Source of the DNA: Gerris lacustris
Lineage: Eukaryota; Arthropoda; Insecta; Hemiptera; Gerridae
Length of the DNA: 64,000 nt
Assembly: GCA_951217055.1 (NCBI GenBank)
Contig: OX578282.1
Span: 58,225,311-58,289,310, forward strand
Direction of reading: 5' to 3'
The stretch's first letter is position 1, and each line of letters starts with the position of its first letter. The notes under the pieces are model-generated. The model saw only the letters and a list, made by a program, of their open reading frames with translations. It did no database searches and was not told the DNA's origin. The translations under genes and the position numbers were made by a program. Of this stretch, positions 12,601 to 24,600 are shown one piece after another.

Positions 12601-15600
12601 TTTAGAATTTTATAAACTCAAAAGAAACTAAGGGACTCTAAAAGAACACAAGAGCTAATTAATACATTATATTTTTCTAAACTGCCTTAAAAATATCAAA
12701 CAAATTTATAAATATTTAGTCATTAAAACTACTTGGAGATGCTCCCTTCAATTTTAAAATATAGGAATTTACGTTACTTACCCTTTAATAATAATAATAA
12801 TTACCTTACCCTTTAAATCTCTTAAAACCTATCCCTTAAAACTTACCCTGTTAATTCAAAACTGTGCACAATAAATCATAAAACTATCAAATTTTTAAGT
12901 TTTAGGTAGTATTCATACAGAGGAAAGATTAATTTTAATTTAAATCAAATAATAATTATCATTAACTACGGGAGACATACAGAGAAAAATAGACCCCAGC
13001 ACCGGGACATGAACCACAGGCCCCCTATATATCTGTTACAGGCGCTCTTACCAACTGAGCTATACTGGAGAATGAATTTCTCTGTCGTTACCGATACCAA
13101 GTCCCGAATCCAAGCTTCCCAGTGCTGGGGTCTATTTTTCTTAGTATGTCTCCCGTAGTTAATGATAATAATAATTTGATTTAAACATAAAACTATCTAT
13201 AACACAGCTCTGAATCATTTAGTTTAACAGGCTGTATACAGTAGTACTAATAGGGTTCAAGTACTATATGGGTAGGACAAATCACTAGTTCAAACCTAGC
13301 AATTAAGCCTTATTTTAGGCCCATTTTACTAGCCCCACGGTAGAGAATCCTGGCCTCTTCACACATCATACCAATGTACAATGTACCGCCAAAGGGAGCA
13401 TGGCATGATCATTAGTGAGTCATATAAATCAGAGGACCAAGGTGTGGATCCCACATCACACTTCGTGCCGCCCTTATTCAAGCTTGAATACATTGATGGC
13501 CAGACTTGGTAAGTATACAGGATCTGACGTGGTAAGTAATTTAATCCATAAGCCCACACTGGCTCTCCGGCTGGATATAAATCACTATTTAACAGTTCAA
13601 ATATGACAGATGAACATACACACATTCACTAAAAGCGAGTGAACTACAGTAATTATAAAACTATACTATCTTAAATAATACATTAGATTTAGTTTTGGCC
13701 AGAATCACTTTAAGTTCAACTTTTAAAGGGCCTCACACTTCAACTTGGTTATATTGCAGTTGAAGGTGGAAAGTGCATGGGCAGGTTGAGAGACCGAATC
13801 ACAAGTTGAACAACCATGTTGAACACATCAAAACCATTTGGTATTTGTGGGAGGAGTACAATGTTGTCCACCAGTTGGAGTATGAATGGGTAAGTTGTTC
13901 ACCCAGGTTAATAGACACAATTGGACAAGTTAAAGTGTGTATTAAGAAGTTGCAGCCGTTTGCTGCAGTTAATCTAGCAGCCTGCCCCGAGGAATAGCTC
14001 AGTGGAGACGGGGTGGGTTTAACTTCATATTTTTTTTATCCAGACCAAAAAATAAATAATATACATTCTAGTTTTTACCTTCTGTCAATGGTATCTCTAG
14101 GCGCCACGTTATTTCGTATGTCAGGAATCTTTGGGTGGTTGAAATAACGAAAGCCCAACCCAAAGTTTAAACGAAGGAAAATAAAATTGAAACAAATAAA
14201 GAAAAACGTTTAACACCTTCGGCTTCAAGATAATGTATTTTTAATCAAATTAAAATGGTTTCCAGTCCTTGAGAAAAAAAAAAAAATTAACTAATTTAAT
14301 TAAAAGAAATATCGTTTCGAACTAAAGAAAAATTTAATATGAAAAGATAAATTGCTTCACAAAAGAATCACCAAAAAAAAAAAAATAAAGATGGCAATTA
14401 AGTCAAATATATAATATAAATAGAGAATATCGGCAGTAGTGGCACGAGCCATATCGTTTAAAGGCAAGACAACGGGTCAACCCAAACTCCCACGATACAC
14501 ATCACTACTACACCTGACTACTCAACACACTCTCTACCTGACTCTGACTCTCGACTGCACGACCTCCCGACCTCCCGACTAGACCTCCGGACTACGCTTC
14601 CCTTATCAACAACAACAACCTCCGCTCTGGACTACGACTCCTCAAAACAAACAAAAGAACACTTTCCAACGAAGACTACGAAGATCAGGCGTCCCATCAC
14701 TCCGAAGCTTCAGCATATCTCTGTTTATTGTTGTTAAAGATGCGTCCACCTTTAACCACAATAAAACCAATGTAGCGATTTCGCAAGTAAACCGCTACAT
14801 TCAGCCATCTTTCCCTTCCAAAAAGGGAAGAGCGCAGGGTTAAATCGGGTATCAATCTTCGGGCTTCAGTTTCAAATCTTTAATATGCCATCTACCAGCT
14901 GGATGACCTTTCTCATCTTCAAGTTCGTACGTCAGGTAACCTAATTTTCGCCTAATCTTGAAGGGTCCCACATACTTAGGACTAAGCTTGGATGTAAATT
15001 TGTCTACCTTCTTAGACTGCCCGAAGTTCCTCCTGTAGACTAACTGACCTTCCGCTAACATCAAATCTTTTCGCCTCAAATTATAACGACCTTGATTCTT
15101 TTCGTAGCCTTGGCGCAATTTATCCTGAATAGACCTTCTTATTTTGTTCAGTGCACCAAGCCTCTCAGGTTCGTTAAGACGCGAAACTTCAGGTACCTCA
15201 CTATTATCTTGCGGAACCAAACGATGATCATCTCCAGACAAACACATTTCCTTCCCATAATTAAGGAAATAGGGTGTTTTCCCCGTCACCTCGTGAACTG
15301 CCGTCCTTATCGCGCAAACATACTTCGCCAGATCCTTATCCCAATGCTTATGTTCCTTTATAAAAGAAGTAATGATGGTTTTGAGCACTTTATTAACCCG
15401 CTCAGTAGGGTTCGCCTGGGGATGGTAGTATGGGTTGTAGAGGACTTTACACTTGTAAAGCTCCATCAGTGATTTAAATTGTTTGCTAGTGTACTGCTTA
15501 CCATTATCGCACAAAACCAGACGTGGGACTCCATAGGTCAAGAAAATGTCTTCCTCCAAATGACGCGTGATAGCTTCTGCAGTCGCATCCCTTAAAGGTT

Positions 15601-18600
15601 TGGCCACCACAAACTTGCTGTAGTAGTCTGTAGAAACCACAATGAACCGATGACCCTTTGAAGATCTTGGAAAAGGTCCCATTATGTCCGACGAAACTAC
15701 CTCCCAAGTGTCAGTAACCTGCTTTCTTTGACCAAATAATCCATAGGGACCATCCTGTATCGGCTTACTTTTTAGGCAAGTCTCACACCTTCTCACGTAA
15801 CGCTTAACATCGCTTCTCATCATAGGCCAGTAATGTTTTTCCGCCAAGCGATGAAAAGTTTTGAAGATCCCCATATGACCGGATAAAGGTTCATCATGAT
15901 TCTTCTTAATTAAGGTAAGACGATCTTCCTTTGGAACTACTTTCCTCCAGTTTAAAGCTCCGTTAACTCTAACGTTTTTATAGAGAACACCATCGTCTAC
16001 TCTCCAATTTTCATATTTAAGAGGATCCACTTCCACATTCCTTATCATCTTATGATACCATACGTCAGCTGTAGGAATATCCACCACTTCAACTATCTCC
16101 ATTGATCGTGATAGAGCGTCTGGCACAACATTGTCCTTACCCTTCCGATGCAATAATTTGTAATCATAGCCCTGCAGACGCAACGCCCACCTGGCAAGTC
16201 GCCCAACAGGATCTTTTAAATTTTCAAGCCAGAGCAAGGAGGCATGATCAGTCACAACTTCAAATTTGTATCCCTCAATATATGGTTTAAATTTCTCCAC
16301 GGCCCAAATCACAGCTAGACATTCACGTTCGGTGGCCGAAAAATTGCGCTCCTGCTTCGTGAGGATTCGACTAGCAAAAGCGATAACGTGTTCACCATCA
16401 TCAAATTGCTGCGAAAGAACACCCGCGATGCCAACAGCTGACGCATCTGTCTGTATGGAAAAAGACTTGTTGAAGTCTGGACACGCCAGAATTGGGGCTG
16501 AAGATAAACAAGACTTAATATCCTCAAAAGCTCTATCAGCCGCATCCGTCCATTCAAACTTCCTATTCTTCTTGGTCAAAGATGACAGAGGTTCTATTCT
16601 TTCAGCAAAGTTGGGCACAAATCTGCGATACCAGGAGGCCATACCAATAAATCTCCTGATACCCTTAACAGTTTTCGGGGGAAGGTAATCAACAATAGCT
16701 GCAACTTTGTCAGAATCTACCCTAAGGCCCCTCTTGTCCACAACATAACCCAAGTATTTTAATTCCTCTCGACAGAAGAAAGACTTTTCCTCGTTAATCG
16801 TGAGGTTGGCTTCTTTAATTCGCAATAGAACCTTCTCGAGTACCTCTAAGTGCTTATTAAAGGTGTCAGTCACAATAATTATGTCGTCCAAATAGACGAA
16901 GACATGCTGTTCTAAGTCACTACCGAGAACCTGATCGATCAATCTTTGCCAAGTTGCAGGAGCGTTATGTAGACCGAAAGGCATACGATTGAACTCAAAA
17001 AGACCACGACCTGCAACAGTAAAGGCGGTTTTCTCTTTGGACGACTCCTCTAACTCTACTTGCCAGTATGCTGACTTCAAATCGATGGACGACAGGAATT
17101 TGGCATCTTTCAACTTATCAATAATCACACTGATATAAGGAAGTGGATAGGCATCCTTACGTGTAACTTTATTCAATGCCCTGAAGTCTATACACATCCT
17201 ATAGGACTCCTTATCCTTCTTTCTGACTAACAGTACGGGAGAGCTCCACGGACTCTTCGACGGACGGACAATACCATTTTCAAGTAATTCATCGAGTTGT
17301 CGGTGTAGCTCCTTCATCAAAATCGGGGACAGCGGGTAGTATCGCTGTTTAACCGGTTTTGAATCACTAGTGTCAATGCGATGCTTCACTAAGTGTGTCT
17401 TCTTCAAACCTGATATTGGCTTTCCTCTACACCGAGTAAGCACTTCTTGTAGGCGTAATTCCTCTTCATCGGTCATGTAAATTTGCTTGACACCCTTCTC
17501 AGTCTCCACTTCCGATACTTCAATTTCGTCAAAATCAGGATTAAAAAACCACCAGGAGCCGCTCTTAACATCAAGGACAATCTCAAATTCTTCCCAGAAA
17601 TCGATGCCTAGAATCAAGTCCTGGTTTAACGATGGTACAACAATGAGAGAAAGTTTCTTAATTTTATCTCTAAGTTTGATCTGAGCAACAATCTCTCCTA
17701 AAATTTGGACCTTTCTTCCATCAGCAACCACTATATATTTATCTGAAAGGGGCTTCAACTTAGCACCAGTATCCTTTAAAGCTGTCCAGCATTTATTGCC
17801 AATAAGAGACCGCGATGCCCCGGAATCAAGAAGTCCTTTCCACTCTTCATGTTCTATAGAGACCGGCATATATAATCTAGAGTCACTGCTCTTTTTGTCA
17901 AGGACGTAAGAAACACTATAATCCGCGTAAAAATCCTTAACTTTCTTCAGCCATGTGTCAAATTCATTTCTGGTCGTTTTAGAAAAACGCTGCGACCGAC
18001 GAGAACAACCAGCTACTTCGAGGCCGCCATCGCGTTTCCCTTCTTTTCAGAGTACTTCCGCTGACATCGTGAACACTGAGGTTTCCTCACACCTTCAGCA
18101 CCGCACCCGTAACACTTCACCGTATTACCTCTCTTAGGACACAATCTAAAAATGTGTGATTGGTCTCCACAAAACCAACAACTTCTAGTATTTTGTGAAA
18201 CTGGAGACTGCACACTACTAGCTTCTACCGTCACCGAAGCTATCGATTCCTTAAATTCTCTCTTAGGTCGACCCTTATAGGCGAGGTCCGGCTCTAGCCA
18301 ATCTCTTCTAGACACACTCGGTGGTTTAAATTCTTGTGCCCTACGGCGACACTCTTCAAGACGTTTACAATACTCCAATAACTTCTGCACTGTGTTAATA
18401 TCTTCTGTATGTAGTGCCAAACGTTCTTGATAAAACGGCAAAATATTTTTTAAAAGCAATTCGGTCCTATTTTTTTCCTTAGGGGGCTTAGAAAGCCTTC
18501 TGAAAAGGTTTAGCATGGTAGCCACGTAAATGCTTATGGATTCGTCACTACCCTGAGAACGTTCGCGGATTTCTTTCCACAACTTTTCATCGTAATCTTT

Positions 18601-21600
18601 AGAAAGAAATTCAGATTTAAGTCTCACTACCAGTTGATCCCACGACTTGATGTCTTCACGGAACGCCCTAAACCAAATAAGAGCCGGTCCAGAGAATAAA
18701 TCAATCGCCGAATTCCATAAATCGTCGTCAGAAGTATTCCGAGCCGTCTTCAGTTCCAATACCCGCTCTAAAAACGCGCTTAGGCTAAGACCAAGACCGT
18801 CTCCGGTATACTTAATACCCCATTTTGCAATAGGTACCTGAGGACTTATCAAGTGCTTAATTACTTGTTGCATATCTGCCGGCGCAACAGTGCTAATCGG
18901 TGTACTTGGTGAAGAACTAATCTTGGAACCACCAACATTACTTTGTTCATTAGTCGGTAAACCACATTTAGCTTCTAAATCCTCTGCAATTTCTAAAATA
19001 CTCGCAACAAGTTTTGAACGTCGCTGATTTTCTTCATCGTCATCTGTTTCTATTAATTGCAGTCGGTTTGTGACATGCCTAATATTAGTATCAAGTTTCC
19101 TCCAGGCAGAATCACCTCTTTTACCCGAAAAACTATCTACCGTTGCAAATAAATCTGATACCTTAGTGTGGCAATACTCAATTTCTGTTTTTGCTACCAA
19201 ATGTTTGACATGAAAATGCGTTTTCATGCTACCATCAGACTCATGTTTAAGTAACCGACGAAAAATTTTCCTCATATCGGCCACTGTACCGACACCAGTT
19301 ACGCCTCGAACTGCTAACTCCCATTCCAAATCCTCCTTACACAATCTCTCTGGATCCATGACAAACTAACAAACCAACGACGAAAAATTAAACTATAGGG
19401 AATATACCTACAACAGATAAGTGCCACCAGCAAAATATTAAGATAATAATAAAATAAAATAAATATAACCAAAATAAAATAAGGGTTATACAAAATAAAA
19501 TAATTTAAATAAAGATATTACATATAGATGTATAAAAATAGTCTAAAATAAAATCATGTAAAAAAAAATAAAAATAATGACATAAAAGGTGATATGATTA
19601 GACGTACAAGTCTATCTAGTAATATTAATAAATTTGTATAATATAAGAAAATATAGCTAAGGCTTCCAAAATAAATTAAAGCGAAAAAAATAGTTGAAGA
19701 CTCAAATAAGTAAACAATGAACAATTGAAAAGTTAGAGAAAGTGCCAAAAAAAAAACAATGCTCATAGAAATTAAACTTTTAAGAGTAATAAAAAGAATA
19801 GTGCAAAGTTTATTTTAAATTTCTAAACTGTGCTAAATCATTAATATACTGAATATAAAAAAAAATTGGCATGAATCAAATTGTATAATTATTATAATGT
19901 GAAAATGTACCGCAGTTAAAGTACAGTGATAATATTTCAGCAAAAATAAGAAAAATAAAATAAAAGGCCTTAACAAATTAGCATACAAATTAACTGTTAT
20001 TAGTATATATCAATTTATCATAATTATGCTCTTAAAAAAAATCAAATGAAATCCATCAAAGTAATTAAATTGAATCCAAAAAGTAAATAAATTTAATCTA
20101 CTAATAAATAAGTAAATAATAAATATAGATAAGCTATTTCTATTATAATAATAAAAATGATAATACTCTAAAGAATAAAATTTAACTGTTCCATCAATAA
20201 AACAAATTATCTCAATTAAAATTGAGTACAAAAAATTGTGTCGTGTCGTTATATTTATCTTAAATCCAATTCTACTAAATATAATTATTTTCATTTATTT
20301 AAAATAATTAACTATTAATATCAAAAATAAAAAAAATCATCTTAGTTCTTAATCAAATCAAAAAGTTTTTACAAAATAAAATTAAACTCTAAATAATATT
20401 TTAAATAAAATGAATATCTTTATAATATAATATAAAGTATCTTTAAGAATTATACTAAAAAAATGTCATATATGATAATAGTAATTTTTAAAAATCATGT
20501 AATGATAATATCAAATATTTGATATAGAAAAATGAAATAAAATAACACAATGAGAAAAGCTCTGTCCATGATAATATAAAATAAATGTTATTGATTGTTA
20601 TCTTTAAAATCTAATAATAAAATCTTAATATGTTTAATTAACATTCATTATGACATGTAAAAATGTTGTATCAATTTACAGGAATTAATAGGTAATTAAA
20701 AAAAATAAAATGAATTAAAACAAATTAGAACTTATAACATTTCCTGTGCCGACGGCAAATTCAATTTCTCAGGGTAAAGACACTAATGCTTTTACAAAAA
20801 AAAATTAAACTTAATTAAAACAAATAGTTAACGATGTACTTCCAATAATTAAAAGAAATAGATAAATATAAAAATATATAATAATTAATGTCACAACAAA
20901 ATAATGCCCGGCATAAATAATAAATAAAAAATTTGATAGTATAACCTATACCTAATAATAAAATAATCAATTACCTAATTATTGTTTTCTATATTTAATT
21001 ATATTAATTGGAATAAAATTAAAAATTGTAGAAATAGTAGACCAGTAGAAATATGCTGATTTTAAGATGAAAAATGTCTGAAGAATGTGATGTTCAAGGA
21101 TGTTCAGCAATCCAAGAAGAAATCAAATTAATGAAACTTGCTGTCAAGAGACCGTAATGTCTACAGGAATATAATTTTATATTTGAAGTTTTGAAATGTC
21201 AAATAACCAAATTATTAGTATATAAAAAAAACTCTCGAACTCAAAATGTTCAACTCAAATGTTCATAAAAATAACATGAAAATCTAAAAATTTCTCACAA
21301 AGCCCCACGTTGGGCGCCAGTTTGCAGCCGTTTGCTGCAGTTAATCTAGCAGCCTGCCCCGAGGAATAGCTCAGTGGAGACGGGGTGGGTTTAACTTCAT
21401 ATTTTTTTTATCCAGACCAAAAAATAAATAATATACATTCTAGTTTTTACCTTCTGTCAATGGTATCTCTAGGCGCCACGTTATTTCGTATGTCAGGAAT
21501 CTTTGGGTGGTTGAAATAACGAAAGCCCAACCCAAAGTTTAAACGAAGGAAAATAAAATTGAAACAAATAAAGAAAAACGTTTAACACCTTCGGCTTCAA

Positions 21601-24600
21601 GATAATGTATTTTTAATCAAATTAAAATGGTTTCCAGTCCTTGAGAAAAAAAAAAAAAATTAACTAATTTAATTAAAAGAAATATCGTTTCGAACTAAAG
21701 AAAAATTTAATATGAAAAGATAAATTGCTTCACAAAAGAATCACCAAAAAAAAAAAATAAAGATGGCAATTAAGTCAAATATATAATATAAATAGAGAAT
21801 ATCGGCAGTAGTGGCACGAGCCATATCGTTTAAAGGCAAGACAACGGGTCAACCCAAACTCCCACGATACACATCACTACTACACCTGACTACTCAACAC
21901 ACTCTCTACCTGACTCTGACTCTCGACTGCACGACCTCCCGACCTCCCGACTAGACCTCCGGACTACGCTTCCCTTATCAACAACAACAACCTCCGCTCT
22001 GGACTACGACTCCTCAAAACAAACAAAAGAACACTTTCCAACGAAGACTACGAAGATCAGGCGTCCCATCACTCCGAAGCTTCAGCATATCTCTGTTTAT
22101 TGTTGTTAAAGATGCGTCCACCTTTAACCACAATAAAACCAATGTAGCGATTTCGCAAGTAAACCGCTACAAAGTGTTCCCTTAAGAATTGAAGTGGATG
22201 AGGAGCTGACAGGTAAGTATAATCGCAACATGCCTAAAACCAAGGTCCAAGCTCCGACATGTCAGGTGGCTTCAAATCCCAGAGAGGTGAGACACGTTTC
22301 ATACTAATGATCACATGAAGTAGATGTGTAAAGGAGTCAATCTAGTAATAATCTTATGTTGTGTTGATCAGGATATAAAAGAAACTGTAAATATGTGAAT
22401 ATAAACCTTTTTCCAAAGGGATTTATTAAGTTATATTTCCAAGAAATATGAAGTCGTTAGTATTTATCTTTCCTAAATATTATTCGGGTCTCTTAAGTTA
22501 TGTTATCTGTTATATTCTGTTGAAGGGTGCAACCCTGTATATGTGAAAAAAGTGCCCGGTAGGAATGGGAGGGGAAATAACAAAAAAGACTCTATTATTC
22601 TCTTATGGTATGGTCAGCTTAAGAAAAATAGGGCTGCACCTCAATTCAATTTTAGCAATAATTATGACAGAGGAACTTTGAGGTAATTGCTTTATTAAGC
22701 AGGAACTTATAGCACCTACAGCCTGAATTCATCCTAAACTTTCTGTCATCTAAAGCAGCCCCTACATTAGCAATGAATACTCTCACTGCTTCTTGAATAA
22801 AATGCATTATGAACATCAACTACTTCAATCCTGCCTACCATCACATATTAAAAAATATATATTAACCGACAAAAAAACAAGTTACTAACCGACAAGGATC
22901 ATAGGTGCATCCGGACAGTGATGTTTGATTTCAGGATACCATTTAGATGTGACATTTTCAAATGAAGATGGACTCGTAACACTGTAGCATATAAGAAATA
23001 CATCCGTCTGGAACATTTAAACATAAAAAATTACTTATAGAAATACAAAAAAAAATGTTAAAATGAGAGAATCTACAAGAGAAAAATGTAGCTATGACAT
23101 TTTATACAGTCTCTTATTCAAGCTATCAAATGAGGCGATTAGAGCCAATAAATAAGTTGCAGAGCGTTTAAAGCCAGTAAATTAAGTTTAAGACCATCCC
23201 TAGAAAGAGATTTTAGATATTAATTTATTTCTATCAAATTGATTTCCTAAGAGATTTGAAAAGAAATACTTAACTCTTTCAAAAAATGTAGGTTTTATAA
23301 AAATATAATACATAACATATATAAATATTATTATGGTTTACATTGAGCCTATTATGGCATACCTAGAATTTCAATTCACAATAACATAATTATACATTCT
23401 CCCCTCCCCCATATCCTTTGACTAAAAATATAAATAAAGATATTCCAGTTCAAAGAAAAATATACACAGGAGGCCATATAAGGTTTTGGTTACACCAATA
23501 TCAATACAGTAGAACCCATGAAATACAAACGCTAAAAATCCGAAAAACCTGATATTCTGAACAACTTTTGGGGGAAAAAATAAAATAAGACATTATACAC
23601 TGCTGTGAGGCTGGGCTCTGTGTTTCTTAAACCCTAACCCATTCTCAGTTGTATACAATGTCTTTCCCTGCAATTTAATGTATTCACTACCTTTATACCT
23701 CTCCCCCTACATTTCTATGGAACCAATTCTTGTTCTAACTTATTCATAATTATTCTAAATCTCTTTTATCATAAATACCAGGTATTCCTCGAACTGGAAC
23801 ATAGTTATACCTGTAAACTATACCAGGAACAATTTGATAAATGTTCATAGACATAAGAGCAGAAACCCTGATAATCCAAACAATTCAGAAACCCTAACAA
23901 GCCCTGGACCTAATTAGTTTGGATTTCCGGGTTTCTACTGTACACTTATAATAATATAGTTAAATGGATTAACAAAAATTGAGTCCATGAATTGATAGTT
24001 AACAGATCACTAACCTGTGGGTAAGAAAGAGGCCTTAATCGATCATAATCTTCTTGACCTGCAGTATCCCAGAGTCCCAAACTAACAGGTATTCCATCCA
24101 CAACCATCGGGGCTGAGTAGTTGTCAAATCTAGATCCAAACAAATATAGTAATCATAAGAATTAGATAAACCTACAACAACAAACTTTGAAACTAACACA
24201 TCAAATATACTTTAAATTAATCTTAGATTAAAAAAATATATATATCTTATGAAATGAACCTTAAAACAGTAAACATTCTTTCAAATTTACATATGAAGTC
24301 TGAAAGCTTGAATTGTTGTTTTATATCTTAAATAATCAAAGACCAAACAAAAGTATTCATTCAAGAACAAATTAGCATTTAGAGAGGAAAACACCGACTA
24401 AAATACATAATAGATACTTTACAAAATAAACTTATGTATTGGAAATTCTCAAGAAAAGTACAAACACAGATTATTAAATAAGGAAAAATATTATTTCCCC
24501 TGATAGTATTTTTCTGTGTTAATAAAAGTTACAGTATTTATTGGAATGGAAAACAATAAACAGCTTTAGAGATCCTTGTTTACTTATTTCCTGTCATCGA

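Larger units (their letters stand above)
13951..22171 (-). mobile_element. Intact Ty3/gypsy LTR retrotransposon (8.2 kb)
   Basis: A complete element on the minus strand. LTRs lie at 21323-22171 (5') and 13951-14799 (3'), both 849 bp. They begin TGTAGCGG and end GGCTGCA, and are nearly identical; I saw only compensating one-base differences in two A runs. A 4-bp target duplication AAGT flanks it (13947-13950 and 22172-22175). Order: 5' LTR, primer-binding site, a ~2-kb AT-rich leader, gag, pol (protease, RT, RNase H, integrase), polypurine tract, 3' LTR. There is no envelope frame. Matching LTRs and unbroken frames mean a recent insertion that may still be active. It sits in the Mtl intron in the same orientation as the gene, so its polyadenylation signals could truncate Mtl transcripts. 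Confidence 0.97.

Noticed and set aside
5137..13070. Functional tRNA genes
   Set aside because: T-stem mismatches, the abnormal anticodon loop in copy 2 and the repeat context argue for tRNA-derived repeats.
13773..13997. 74-codon frame left of the gypsy element
   Set aside because: It runs from intron sequence into the LTR, which is a recent insertion, so the frame is accidental.
15092..16688. Several plus-strand frames of 60-140 codons
   Set aside because: They are antisense shadows of the minus-strand pol gene.
19360..22171. An envelope gene in the gypsy element
   Set aside because: Between pol and the 3' LTR there are only about 50 bp, and the 5' leader has no long frame.
24015..24129. 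Rac1 or Cdc42 as the identity of the GTPase
   Set aside because: The N-terminal [17 protein letters not shown], the [11 protein letters not shown] segment and the 195-residue length fit Mtl/Mig-2 better than Rac1 (GDGAVGKT) or Cdc42.
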